Source: Saxidomus purpurata
Taxonomy: Eukaryota; Mollusca; Bivalvia; Venerida; Veneridae
Direction of reading: 5' to 3'
Assembly (NCBI GenBank): GCA_022818135.1
Contig: JAFMSR010000001.1
Span: 37,602,672-37,666,671 of the forward strand
Length of the DNA stretch: 64,000 nt
Below, piece by piece: positions 51,475-63,907 of this stretch; the first letter of the stretch is position 1; each line of letters opens with the position of its first letter. Made by a program: the position numbers and the translations under genes. The notes under the pieces were generated by a model. It did no database searches and was not told where the DNA came from. It saw nothing but the letters and a program-made list of their open reading frames with translations.

Positions 51475-52205
51475 CCCGGGTCAAAATTGAGCCCATCCGG
51501 GGGTCACTGGCTTTTACATAGGCTTTCATAGGAAAAACTTAAAAAGCTTCTAACCACAAGGCCTAGAGCTTTTGACATTGTCTTTTGGACATCTACCGAG
51601 ATTGTTCAAATTATGACCCCTGGGTAAAACTACACCAAGGGATCACTTACTTTTACATAGGCTTGTATAGAAAAAGTTTTAAAAGCTTCTTCCCTGAAAC
51701 CACAAGGCATAGGGATTAGCTATTTAGCATGTGACATTGCCAAGTGTACCTCTACCACGATTGTTCATCTTGTGACCACAGGGTCAAGATTGACCCCAAC
51801 CGGGGTCACTTGATTTTACATTGTCTTATATAGGAAATACTTTAGAAATCTTCTTTTGTGAAACCACAAGTATTTGGCAGAAGCATTGCCTTGTGGACCT
51901 CTACCAAGACTGTTCAAATCAAGATACCCGGGTCAAATTGTCCCTGCCCGAGATGTCACTTGATTTTATATAATACATAGGCTTAAATATAGGAAACTTT
52001 TTAAATTCTTCATCTCTGAAACCACAAGGCCTAGAGCTTGGACATTTGGCATGTATCACTGCCCAGTTGACCTCTACCAAGATTTTTCAATCATGACCCC
52101 TAGGTCAAAACTTATCCTGCCCGGGGGTCACTTGATTTATCAATGGCTTATTTCGGTAAAACTTAAGAAAAAAAATTGTCTAGAACTACTAGGCCCAGAG
52201 CTTAT
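51473..52205 (+). repeat. Bivalve-type interspersed repeat, copy 4
   Basis: Four to five diverged tandem units carry CCACAAGGCCTAGAGCTT, CCTCTACCAAGATTTTTCAA and CCCGGGGGTCACTTGATTT. The unit directly abuts the inverted minisatellite, and the GGGTCAAAATTGA phrase begins exactly where the minisatellite ends. Confidence 0.75.
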
Positions 52206-52228
52206 ATTATAGGAATAATTGTTTTGTA

Positions 52229-52359
52229 ATTTTGATATTTGCGACTGTATATACGGTTTTTAATGGTCGCAAATATTTTTAATGGCGACGGCGTTAGCCG
52301 GAGCTGTTAAAACTGTTTGCGACAAATAAAACCGTATATACGGTCGCAAATATCAAAAT
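52229..52359. mobile_element. Foldback element with about 32-bp inverted ends
   Basis: TTTTGATATTTGCGACTGTA with TATACGGTTTT (52230-52260) is mirrored by AAAACCGTATATACGGTCGC then AAATATCAAAAT (52328-52359), with one mismatch. A related palindrome with GCGACTATATATACG and TAGTCGCAAA lies at 52427-52463. It is probably a small MITE or foldback element; the target duplication is unclear. Confidence 0.6.
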
Positions 52360-52464
52360 CACTAAATAGTTATCCCTTTTCTAACGCACAATGTGTCTAA
52401 ATGCGATAATTAAAACGCCGTTCGAATTTTGCGACTATATATACGTTATTTAATAGTCGCAAAT

Positions 52465-55195
52465 TTAAACGACGTTACCAATCAGAAACGACGTTACATA
52501 GGTACAGCGTTAGAAATTTCGAATATAGCATCTCGGTGGCCGTGTGCACAAATACTACATGTTCTATGAGCTCGAAAATTTAGGTTCTCAGTTCAGAATT
52601 ATATTATCTGAGGGGCATTGCATGAATGGGGAATCGTAAAGCGGGTTAGGGGTTTTCCCCCGAGAAAAAATGTTTTTTCAGTATGCCTTTAGATGTATAT
52701 TTATTACAACCACGGTGAGGAAGGGTTTTAAAGGGAATAACAAGTTCCATTCATTTAAGATAAAATCTGTGATCTTAAGTTTGCACAAATATTCTGAGAA
52801 CGTAAATTAAAAAAACACACTTGTGACCTCAAACTAGAACGACTGGATATGTATTTATGTCACGTGCAGGCTTAGTCATGACCTTATAAGTTAGGATATT
52901 GCTTTGACAAAAAGAAAAGTCATTTCTAATTACAAAACATGCTGTTTATACAGTAGCACAGTAAACTGATCAATATGTAGTGTATAGTTGTGATGAATGA
53001 TAGGTGAATGATAAGGTATCCTATTTCAACAGAACCCTAAAATTCTATTTTATGCAGCCTTATTGAATGATAATGACTTATAAATCTTCAAGGAAGTTAA
53101 ATATAAATATAAAAAAATTAATTCAACCATAAGGAGTAAGGTAAACAATATTAGTTTACGGATATTCCAGCATCAAATTTTCAACCAGTAAGATAATATC
53201 AAGAAAACACTTGTATAAAGTTTTACTGCTGTTAAGATACATTTTATGTCATGATATAATCATACATTTAAACCTCTTACCAAACAAGGTCCAGATAATT
53301 TGAAAGCAGGTATCTCAACAGCAACATGATCTGTCAGCTTCAATACTACATATTCATAAGGATGGTGGAGGCTCCTTGAAAATACATGTATGCAAAATTA
53401 TACTAGTATGTGACAATCATTAATTACCGTAAATACATATAACACAAGAGTTATCAGTGGAATGGAGATTGATGCTCCTCAGAGGTGTTTATCAAATATA
53501 TCTCTTGAAAAGCTTTGAACATTATATAACAAGTTAAATTAAGTTTCTTTTCTTCAATACATTAAAGTTATGACAAAGGCAAATTTTATAGCCTGTCCAA
53601 AATACATATGCCTCTATTCTGGGACATTAAAATATATGTGACATTTCACATAATACAATGTCAAACAAGTAATGTCACTGTAAAATTAGGTATGTTCCCA
53701 AAGTTCCTGAGAGCTAACCTAGGACGTATGGACCGGACTATTATGAGCGACACTACTTCTCACTGTGCTTAACCTTTGTATGAAGTTTCATCAAATTGCC
53801 TATTTACAGTTCATATAGTTATGGCTGACACATGTGTTATAGACACACAGCTTAATAAACATGCAAACAGTAGTTAAACTACATGTAGATAACTCCCTTT
53901 TATATCAAGAGCTGCCAGTAAGACAAAGTGCTTCATTTTTCGCAGTGTTTGCCAATAAACACCATAAAACACAAGGCAATAATCGGTGTATGTCATGATG
54001 GTAAACTACAAGAATTCCAACTTTCGAAGTAATATCTAATTACATGTATCTTAAGTAAAAAAGTTGACTGTTTTTGAAAAGCATAAACAAGATTTTAAGT
54101 CCAAAAGGGACTGTAATAAAATAAATCATTGACAGAGTTACCTTATCTTGCCTACAGATGGGTGTCAAGATGGTTAACAAGTCTTGTAAGTTTCAGAACA
54201 GTATATCAAAGGGTAAAGTCAACAAGAGGATTTTAACCAGATTCAATGTATTTTTAAGTCGAAAAAATGGCCATCATTTTGACAAAATCATTGTCAGACT
54301 TAGGTACTCATCTGTTGATGGAGATAATGATTGTAAGTTTTAATCAATATCTTTAATGGTTTTAAAACATTGGGGTGGTACGTACGAAAAACTTAATCGA
54401 GGTGTGACACCAAGAGGAGCTCCTCTTTTCTTCGAAAAGTCAACTAAAAAGTAATAAGGCCATGTTATAACATTACTGCATGTGTTCTGGAATCCTTGCG
54501 CGTATATAGGTACATCACGCATTTATCAGTTATAACTCTTATTTCCCTTTCATATATATGTACCTGTTTCTTCTAAATGTTCCTTGATACCTTTGTCTTC
54601 CTCTGATCTTTACTCACAACCCTGCTATCTGCTAACCCCTATCATAAACATAATTAAGTATGTTCTCATTGTCTACATATGTAATACAAAATTAAGTACA
54701 TTTATAGATCCGTCACTGATATCAAACAAAATGTAGAAGTTTCTTTATAATAATGTTTTAAATATACATTCCAATCCAAAGTTTAAGAAACATAAATGGA
54801 CTTGTCAAGTACTTACTTCATTTTTCAGTATCTAAAGAAACTTGACTTATATATGGAGTAGTATTGCTTTGCAGCCAAATCTTTAACCAACTTTTAACAA
54901 CTTTCCATTTCATTTATAAAAAACGTAACAATCACACGCTTGTATCTACAATTTATGTTTTAGCGACAAAAAAAATGTTTTCCTATTTTAGAATGTTATC
55001 AATTGCAGAGTTTTGCAATGAGAGATACCAGAAAAAATGCTGTCAAGTGCTTCTGGACAAAATTCAATTGTTTTTTTCAAAATTCAAGTAGTTTTCCAAG
55101 AGCTGTAAAAGGTATCACCTACTTGATACTGCTATAAAAAGTAGAATAATTCTGATCAATAATATCTACTGAAGACAAGTTCAGTTACTGGCTAA
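52465..55195. other. No gene recognised
   Basis: AT-rich sequence without splice-paired exons or domain motifs. ORFs of 60-75 residues here (for example 54158-54343) show no recognisable content. Confidence 0.5.
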
Positions 55196-55395
55196 TTGCA
55201 GAAAAACATTACTGTTGAGATACGGAATATATCTGCAAATGGAATATCCAGAGGAGCCTGTTCTTCCCTGTAAAAGTCTCCAAGCATTGACCAGCCCTCT
55301 GCATAATCAATCTGTTGCTTAGATCTATTGGGAGCAATATACTGATGGTTGATGTTGTCATCAGCTATGACATGATAACACCACTCTGCCCAGAT

Positions 55396-58300
55396 CTATT
55401 TAGATGGATGAAGGTCATCAGTAAACAGATGACGGGATGCCTAAAATTGTAAACACAATAGTAACAACCATATCTAAAAATGGTACACATGGTTTATAGA
55501 CTTTCACACACATTTCTTAAACTTTCTTCAACATTTCTTAGATTTAATACTTAAATGCATAAACATAACAAGACAGAATGCTCGTTTATTTTTAATGATA
55601 GTAGGTTGCACCCAAATCTTTAACCAAGCTACAGCGGCAACACAAGAGCAAATCAAATTGCCCTCCATATTCTTTGAATAACTGAATTGAAAAACTAATC
55701 ATGTGATTGTAATTTGTAAGACAGATGCTTAACACTACTGGTATCAGTTTACTGATTTAATTTACAAGGTATAAATGTACACATGTAACATGTACCATAA
55801 ATTTTCCATAGCTCAGAAATCTGGTATATGGAGTGTGCTCACAGATCTCCTTTAGAATTCTGTAGGAGCTGCCAATCCACCTCTGCAGGCACTTCAGTCT
55901 CTGTCCAGGAACCAGGGTGTCATAGCGTCTCCTGTCTGGACCTCTAGGTAGAATCTCACAGACCACTATCTCCATCTCCGGACTGGTTTCATGTACCAAA
56001 TCCAACACTTCTGTGACATCACTATATTTAAAAAACAAAGTATATTTAATTTACTGTTATTGAATAAAGCATTTTGGGTGTGGGGGGGGGGGGGGGAGAA
56101 ACTCAATGAATTTTGTTAAGTCAACCATAATTTATGATAAAATATAGGAAAGTACCCCTACAGTCCTAATTTTAAGAGTCAAAATTATCCTGGATAAGGC
56201 AATCATGAAATGGTCAGCTCCTAAAAATGTATTTAACATCTCACTATTTGTGCATCCCCTGGAGATATACAGAAAAATCTAACAATGATAAAATTTCGGA
56301 ATAAAGCAATTGATTTATGTTCAGCAGTCTAAATGTAAGAGTGAAATTATGTAATTTTATATGTTGTCATTAATTTAAGAAGTATGTAATAGACACAAAG
56401 AATGTTCAGTAGTCTTACTGGCAAAACATCCTTTGGTCCATGAAGTTACCCCCTACACCCCTGAGATTATTGTGAAATTGAATTTTCACTGAAAAGATTC
56501 ACTAACATTGGAACAAGAGGGCCACGGCAACCCTGTATCTCTACCGAGTACCATTAATCTTGCTAATATCCCTGGAAAAATACTCCAGCTATAAAACGCA
56601 TAAGAAAATGTCATTTTGGTCGAAACCGTCTGCTAAATAAGGGATCTATCTTCTCTCCCTTTTATAGAAATATTATCGCTAGAGCATCATAGTATTACTG
56701 AATTTTGATTTAATTTACTTGTAGAATTCTTCATCACTACAGTTCAGTGCATCATTGGATCCTAGGTGAAGGTACATCCTTGTAAAGCCTGTCTTCGTCA
56801 CCAGTTCTGTCCTCAACATCTCCTTGACGGGTAAACCGGGCACCTGGAGTAGCATGACATATAGTTTTAGTTCAGTTATTAGTACATTTATATTCATATG
56901 TAAATTCCAAAAATAACCAAGTTAAACAAAGACTACTTTCTATACACATTCCTAGCAGCTAAGCCTATATTGAAAAATGAAAAAAATTGACATGATTATT
57001 TCAATTATTACTGATAACTATCAGCTCAAGTCATAGTAATTCTGCACTTCCAAGACTGGCAGACTCTCATCTGATAGATCTGTTTGGAATTGTATGACGG
57101 TCTTGCTGTTAAAGGGGGTACATGTGTATATGCGGTATTGTCGTAATTACAGGGGCCTTAAGTAATATAAATCAAGATATGAAAGACACAGATTCCTTCT
57201 TCAGCATCAGTTGCCCTGCTGTTATTCAATGCATGCATTTACAATAAAACATGAAGATTTGACCATTTAATAAGACATGCTTCAATTTCGATAAAGCAAT
57301 CCAAGCAATAGATTATTTCAATTCTTACAAGCTGAGCTTATGAAAACTGGCATAACTTACAACACCTTTTCAAATTTGGCAGTAATGTGACATACTATCT
57401 TAGGGCAAAAATAGTGGCTATTGGAACCCACTCCCCGATTTTGGGCCACCATTCAATATATCATACATAACTATATTATACAAAATTTAATATATAAAGT
57501 ATATGTCCGTGATTGTATGCAGAAGTCATCAGATCCAGATCCTAGCAGAGTAGACAATTGATTAAAATGCATACTGATAAACTGAAACTATACAACATTT
57601 GCACATGAATTCATCAAGTCAGTTAGGTGATATAAACGTTTTCATTCATTGTTTTGTCTCTTGGAATCAAACCACTGTGACACTTAGTCCAGAAACGTCT
57701 GGGACTTTTAAAGGAAAACAGAGTGAATGATATTCTGAGGCTTAGTTTATACAAACTTATTTTTAGTTCGATTAGGAAGAAATTAAGGGTACTATACGTA
57801 TCGCGATACAAAGTGTACGATACAATGTGTATCGCGATACATAGTTTTAGATGAAAAGACAGTATAAACCATTCGAACTTTATAAAAACTCTATATAGCA
57901 TGTGAATGTAGGCTCAAGAACTTTTATCATACATGTATTCTTAAATCCTGGGGTTTCAACTACACTAAAGTCTAAATGGCCGCATGTCAGCTGCTATGAA
58001 ATTACCTACGGCCTTCGTTATTGCAAGTGCCCATGAAGAGGAAAAGGGCAATTTCCTTTGCATTGTCGTTGCGGAGCTTGCCGGAGCTTCTTTTTTGCTC
58101 GGACTATTAAAATCAGATTTCTCGGAAATGTTCGGATGATGCCGTTTTATGTGTGTTGCCATATTGGAAGTGTTGCCAGATTTATATGACACATCAACAA
58201 AACAATGTCGGCAAGTTGTTAGATCTTTAATTGTTGTTGTAACGCCGTCCTTTTCGACGGTCTTGAATCCAAAATGATTCCATTTTTTTTATTTGTATGA

Positions 58301-59378
58301 CGCCGGTGGCGATTTTAATTCAGCTGACACCGTATTTGTTGATTTTTACTTCCCTTGAATCAGAAAATGGTAATACGAAGTGCAGTACCGTACCAGCAAT
58401 TTTTTCATATCGTAAACCGTAACCAATTCATTCAATATTACGTTCAACGGTATATCGTTACACCCCTTTGAATCGCTCTTTACAGTTGGGTGGCTTAGGC
58501 ACATGTTGCATGAGTGTTATGCCAAGGACACACCTGCTGGGGATTGGATTCGAACCTGGGACCTCCCACTCCGGACGCGAACACCATAACCACGGAGGTA
58601 TCGAGGCCCACTAAGGCTAACCTGTCACAATCAAATACTGTTTAGTTTCTTAATCACAACTGTTACATGTGATTGATGTATTTATATGTATATTCTTTCA
58701 ACTAATTTGGATACAAAACAAAATTTAAAGACAGCATACCGTTACGAAACTTTCATCACTCATCAGTACCTTCAAAATCACAATTATATGATTTCAGAAC
58801 ACAATGGCATTGCAAACATTTTGAGTAATTCACTTATTGGCATGTCGGTGATCACGAATCATTAACAAAAGGATGAGGGTGGCGCGGTGGAGTGGTCAAC
58901 GTTCTGACTTACCAATCTTGAGGTCCCCGGCTAGGGTATTGTAGCCTTCAGAAACACTTTTCAGTGTTTCCCAATCATCTAGAGATGAACTGGTTAGAAA
59001 CCCAGAGGTAGTCTTTCATGTGGTATACAACGGGCATGTAAAAGAACTAGGGAGTCTTTTCATAAAAGAACAATGGTACGGTACCCAGAATCCCATTGTA
59101 TCGTCATTCGTCATCTGTCTCTTTTAAACCTGCACCTGTAAAAAGTCATGACAAGTTCACCCAGGGATAAATCTGAACAGAAGAGGCTATAAACAATTAA
59201 ACAAACAAAATGTACAGCCATTTCGTAATTAAAATATTTGCTAAAAAGTTAAAAACTCACCAGACACAGGAAGGCAGTTCAAGAACACATTATCTTTGTC
59301 TGTGATCACCCTCAGTATCCGATGTACGTTCGAATCTCCCTTCTGGACGCAACCTGAAAATGTACACTTCTCAACCAT
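55396..59378 (-). CDS. SGNH/GDSL-type hydrolase-like gene, incomplete model, possibly pseudogene
   Basis: Minus-strand exons: 59378-59261 (MVEKCTFSGCVQKGDSNVHR..., block I GDS), 56843-56719 (VPGLPVKEM...MYLHLGSNDALN, block III G.ND), 56021-55796 (DVTEVLDLV...EIVVCEILPRG...YGKFM) and 55440-55396 (ASRHLFTDDLHPSK then TAG, block V D..H). The Ser of GDS, Asn of GSND and the Asp/His of DDLH are the family catalytic and oxyanion residues. Exon 1 ends in phase 1 while 56843 starts in phase 0, so a short exon between them is missing from my model, or another donor (GTGTCT) is used. The ATG at 59378 is plausible, but the exon could instead start at 59354 from an acceptor. After the TAG the frame stays open with coding character (IWAEWCYHV, GWSMLGDFYREEQ) to about 55190. 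The TAG may thus be a premature stop. Family members act as esterases or lipases; the substrate here is unknown. Confidence 0.65.
56081..56097 (+). repeat. Poly-G run
   Basis: A run of 17 G follows GTGTG, between the second and third exons of the SGNH-like gene. The length is uncertain for technical reasons. Confidence 0.6.
57780..58470 (-). mobile_element. hAT transposon remnant
   Basis: The outer end (plus 58454-58470) reads CAAAGGGGTGTAACGAT on the minus strand, matching the CAGGGGTGTAACGAT-like ends of hAT elements. A BED-finger ORF follows (57965-58281). Then come repeated GTATCGCGATAC motifs (57796-57842), also typical of hAT subterminal regions. The other terminus is not clear. The element lies between the GDS and GSND exons of the SGNH-like gene. 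Confidence 0.65.
57965..58281 (-). pseudogene. hAT transposase N-terminal fragment with BED zinc finger
   Basis: About 105 residues. WNHFGFKTVEKDG leads into a C-x2-C (TCRHC) and, after YKSGNTSNMATHIKRHH, the H-x4-H pair of a BED zinc finger. Then come a Ser/Lys-rich linker and ITKAVGNFIAADMRPF, the conserved start of the hAT catalytic region in ZBED proteins. It stops there (RL, stop) with the rest of the transposase absent. No ATG precedes the finger in frame; a stop lies just upstream in an A-run. Confidence 0.7.
58478..58615 (-). mobile_element. tRNA-derived SINE, family A, copy 3
   Basis: On the minus strand the B-box is GGTTCGAATCC (about 58547-58558), with ATACCTCCGTGGTTATGG as the A-box region. 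The body contains GTGTGTCCTTGGC and CCACCCAACTGTAAA, matching the 18.4-kb copy. It sits directly beside the hAT end. Confidence 0.7.
58876..59180 (+). mobile_element. tRNA-derived SINE, family C
   Basis: It starts GGTGGCGCGGTGGAGTGGTC, an A-box of Leu/Ser-tRNA type, followed at B-box distance by a degenerate GGTCCCCGGCTAGGG. A tail of about 230 bp follows with GAACTGGTTAGAAACCC and CATGTAAAAGAACTAGGGAG. It is a single copy in this window. Confidence 0.55.
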
Positions 59379-62011
59379 ATTTATAGTATATAAACCCCAA
59401 AATAACCTGTGGTTAAAAAATATCACAATTCAATAAAAAAACACGACGCGGCCGACCTTTCGAGTATCAACTCAAAAGCTAACGAGAGTATCTGAGCAAT
59501 AGGCCTATATATGTAAAACGCGAATGCCAAATTCAATGTCGCGAAAATATAGGATAATTTGAAAACTAGTCAAAATCCAACACGAAAACTCCAAACACGA
59601 CCAACAAACAAAGTACTTAATATAAGTTTCGTTGATATGCTACACAAATGCCAGCAATATCATGCCCACCATCCCTCTGTTACCGTGTAATTTTATTTCA
59701 AGTTTTCAAGTAGGAATAAAAAGAGTACAGTAAGTATTCCAATTTTATTTGATACAGAGATAATACCATGTATCAGGAAATATCGAAGTTTATGTTTTAC
59801 ACTGTTTATTTGTTTGAAAACATAGCAAAGAATTGTTGAAAATAGTTAAGTTCCAACATTGCCGTCCATTTATTGCAGTACTTTTGAAGAAAATGTCTTT
59901 TTTGCGGTACTTGTATCAATTTGACAAATATGTCGATTTTATATTTCCAGTTATTTCAGATAGCTATGGCTGACTGGCAGTGCTATTATTGAAATTTGAC
60001 CCCAACATACTTTAGTGATTTCATCAACCACTCCATTACATTTCTCGCTGACAGCATTCTAAAAATCAAAGTATGATAAACATAGGACTGTGTTTATTCT
60101 GTCACAAATGATCTTTACAAGGGTTGCAAAATATTGAAGACTACATTTATGCTAAATTTGTGAAACTAATTCTTCGAGTTCGAGTCCTTGCATGGTCAAA
60201 TCTTTTATCGCTAGGAACAAGGTTATTTTTGCTTTAAATATCTTATAATCGAATGTTTCATGACATGTTTCGACGACAGATGATGATAAGATATGACTCA
60301 ATCATATACATTTCATTTACTAAAGAATGCCCCCAATTCAAACAACGACATAGAACTGTAATAAGTTTACATGTATATAATTACAATAACTCTAGCAGTA
60401 CAGCTCCTTTCGAATACAACTGTATTCGGTGCACATTAACGAATACAGCTCCCTTGGTATAGCGGAGCTGTAATCGAAGCAAAGCATATGCAAATTCGAA
60501 TGAAGCTCCGTATGTTTGCTTTAGTGGAATATATAAAGAATTATGGTCCCTATGTTAAAAATGTCTACAGATAGAAATAAGGAACCTTAATTGCCTAAAA
60601 CATCTAAGACATGTTCAATATACTGCATGTTACATCTATTCCGTCCGTCTATTTGTCCCACCATCTTTCTGTTGTCCTACCCTGTATGTTGTCTTATCTA
60701 TCCGTCTGTCAGGCCGTACACCATGATGTGTATGACCTTCATTCCGTCAACATTTCTTTTTGCCTTATGTGTTATCGTCTTATGAAAATAATGATGGTGT
60801 ATTAAAAGAAAATAATTCTTCAATATCAGCAAAAAAGTAATTTAACTTCAAGTTTTCATTCAACTGTCCGACCAACAAGTGCGGACAAAAAGACAGACAT
60901 TCCAGGACTAAGTACTGCATCTTGAATAGCGGTATAGATCCTTGTTATTTTATAATAAATTCTTTACCGCGTATTTGTATAAACTAATGATACGTCTTTG
61001 TTGCATAGGGTCACTGGGGCGCTATATACGAAAAAAGGCACAAGAACCCCGTTTACAGCTCCCATTTGATAGGGGGAGCTGCATTCGAAAGTAGCTGTAT
61101 CCGGTGTTACAGTACACTTTAAACTTTTTTAAATTCATACCATGTTGGGAAGAAGGGACGAGATAAAATTCATTAAAAGAAAGGTTATCATAATAAAATT
61201 AAAAAGCAGAGATTTTCGATCTTTAGCTGAAAGAAAAAAATCATCTACAATGTATTTGATAATTGGCAATACTCGCTACCAACAAAGCCATTCCATAATG
61301 CAACGTACGATATGTTTCATGACAATCCCTGTACACGATAATACTTTTAAGTTGTCAAACAGGCTTCATTCATAAACTGTTACCATTTATTCCGGTACTC
61401 TTCAATCTATTGCTTATTTTACTCCCTCAAAATAAATAGGAAGAGTCATAGGTAAGCTAATATATACACAAGTTCATGCTTGAAAAAAATTGATAACTTT
61501 GAAACCAAAATTAGTAGCGGAAGCAAGAATTGCGCTTTTAATCACTATTACATTTGTTGCGTTCTGTGCAATTATTGTACAGTGGTTTTACGATTATCAT
61601 ACAGTAAACAATTTTGTGTTTGCGAATAGGCATACAGTGCATATCTTTAATGCATGTAAATACCGACAGTATTTTGACACATTCCTTACGTTTTAACCAG
61701 TAATTAAGGCTGTTCCCATTACATGAATGAATGATCGAACTGTAAACAACACTTCTGATGCAAATAACTCTCCATATCTTTCAATATTAAACCATTTTTA
61801 TGACTAATGCTCTATGTTGCCCCAATGTTTTGATTTCTTTTTACAAATACATATAGATATTTTGAATATAACCACGTCTGACAATACCCAAACTTCAACA
61901 CATAAATTGTGTGTTTGCCTACCTGCATTTATCTGTAATTAAATGTATTTCTATGACATACATGTACTATGTCATATCTGATAAACTCACTGCGGTCAAA
62001 TAACAAGACAG
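59379..62011. other. No gene recognised; upstream region of the SGNH-like gene
   Basis: About 60-170 bp upstream of the presumed SGNH start, the minus strand carries TATATAGGCC and a CpG-bearing GGTCGGCCGCGTCGTG, a possible promoter. The rest is AT-rich. Two similar short hairpins of ACAGCTCC...GGAGCTGT type occur at 60450-60472 and 61046-61072. Confidence 0.4.
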
Positions 62012-62150
62012 AGGGGAGTGGTGGTGTAGAGGTTATGTTGTCTGCCGTTCATTCCGGAGGTTTCGGGTTCAAGCCCAACTGGGTGTCACGATCGTACCTC
62101 CTCACATGATACCAGTACTATTTCTACAGGAAGCGGACTCGTGAGTGACT
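62012..62150 (+). mobile_element. tRNA-derived SINE, family D
   Basis: GAGTGGTGGTGTAGAGGTTATG (A-box) and GGGTTCAAGCCCA (B-box, about 62065-62077) lie at tRNA spacing. A short tail with GGAAGCGGACTCGTGAGTG follows. Confidence 0.6.
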
Positions 62151-63819
62151 CAATAAGCAACAAGCAGCTACAAGCTTTTTTCACAATCGAGCTAAAATTA
62201 TTAGTATAAACCAACAAGTTCGCGGAGAGTAATGTAGTTAATTGTACACATACTATTCTGATAAACATGGCATGTGTATCTTACTTCCACTTCAAATAGA
62301 TAAAACAATACAGATTCTCATGCGTATTCCGTGGAGTTACATTAATGGGAATCACCCATTTGCATGAAGGGTATTTGTAAACGCCTCGCCATGTTAAAGA
62401 TATATTTAAATATATTATTTATACATTGACACAATATATGAAATGTACTCGGCCTTTAACACTTGTATGTATACAAACATGCAAGGTCATCAATATTTTT
62501 TCATAAAGCTCAAATTGTATTCATCGATTGATACCTGGCTATTGAGATATTGTACACCCCTATTTCTAGCGGTGATTTGATAATTGTTCCTTCCTTGGAA
62601 GGAACATTTGAAATTGCACAGACACACTTGACTGAACTATGCATCACGTAAGCCGTTTTTCGGTGTGTTTCCGTTATAAGTTAAACGTTGTGATATTGAA
62701 AATGCGTTTTGCTGATTGGATGGAACCAACTAACAACCAATAGCCGTTCTTTTCCGTACACGCTACATGTTTACGTTACTGTGGTTATTTCCCTTTAAAT
62801 GGTAACTTAACCGGGTAAGCTGTTGCACGTTGGACTTGCAGAAATCGCCCGACAATGCGTTTGCTTTTGCATTGCGAGTTTGACAAATAGCTGAAATGAA
62901 TGTTAATTTACATATTGTTTGCATAGCGTAGAAATATGCTAATATTGTTACTGGAAGTATTGGCGCGAATTGAGCAGATCTAGCGTGACGTAGTTTTTTG
63001 TTTGTATTTGTGCTTATTGGGTCCACCATCCTCGTACGAGGTATAGTCGGTACGACCCGTGCGTGACGTAGTAACAGGTGCGTAGAGTATTAAAAATTGT
63101 AGACATTATCAATAAAATACTAATGCCTGAATTTGCTTAAGACTGTCCTATTTTGTACTTCAATAATATATATAGACAGATAGAAGGAACTTTTGGAATA
63201 CTATAACTTGTAGACTCTTCTGCTTCATGTTGTATCTACAAATAATGTTCAACTCAAAACGGGTATTCGCGTGCATGTAAAGAAGTCTTGATGATCGTTT
63301 TTCCCGTGCAGTGCTAAATTAAATCCGAATTTTATTATATTATTCGATGGTATTTAATCATACAGTGAGGTATAAATGAGGTATAATTAGTCTTTATGCA
63401 TTGTGCCGTGACTGCACTTTTATACATTTATATTCTTTAAATAGGTCATAGCTCAAAAGTCAAAATCCTACTATAATACCGAAGCCGACGAAAATATAAC
63501 TTTAATGGCCCCATGGATTCATTTAACATTTCCCTATAACAAGACATGTTGAAACTGTTTTCACATTTTATCACGTTATCAGGTAAAATTGATTGACAGC
63601 ATGCCTGGATGAAATTGCGTCGCTCTGACTGGAGCGGCGTAATAAAGCTTTGAAGATGTGGTCAGCTGTCGCCGAAATGAACTCTGAAATCACGCCCCTC
63701 TAATCAATTTCGTTAGCGGCTGTAAAGGTATCGATTTGGGTGGAGCTAACTACAGAATGTGATATCTATATCATTCACTACTATACCTGTGTGTAATGCA
63801 AACACTGAAGCGGCAGTGT
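62151..63819. other. Intergenic stretch before the second VMO1-like copy
   Basis: No exon recognised. The interval 62600-63080 is somewhat richer in CpG (GCGTGACGTAG occurs twice, at 62979-62993 and 63060-63070), without a gene assignable to it. Confidence 0.4.
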
Positions 63820-63852
63820 CAGAATTGGTATCAGAAGAGATATATCGTAACA

Positions 63853-63907
63853 ATGCATGTGGTTATAAGCCTGCTAGGTTTGACGTTGTGGTTAGTGGAG
63901 GCAAACC
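63853..63907 (+). CDS. Second VMO1-like gene, exon 1 only (continues beyond window)
   Basis: ATG at 63853 opens MHVVISLLGLTLWLVEAN, a signal peptide with the same length, phase and donor (GTAAGC) as exon 1 of the gene at 42601. The flanking 5' UTR (GAATTGGTATCAGAAGA) and about 90 bp of intron 1 also match. The remaining exons lie past the window end. This is a tandem paralogue, offset 21,252 bp from the first start. Confidence 0.8.

Noticed and set aside
55757..55795. Extension of the third SGNH exon beyond 55796 (VHVTCVHLYLVN)
   Set aside because: ATG|GTACAT provides a donor in phase 0 to the DDLHPS exon; the extension has no family similarity.
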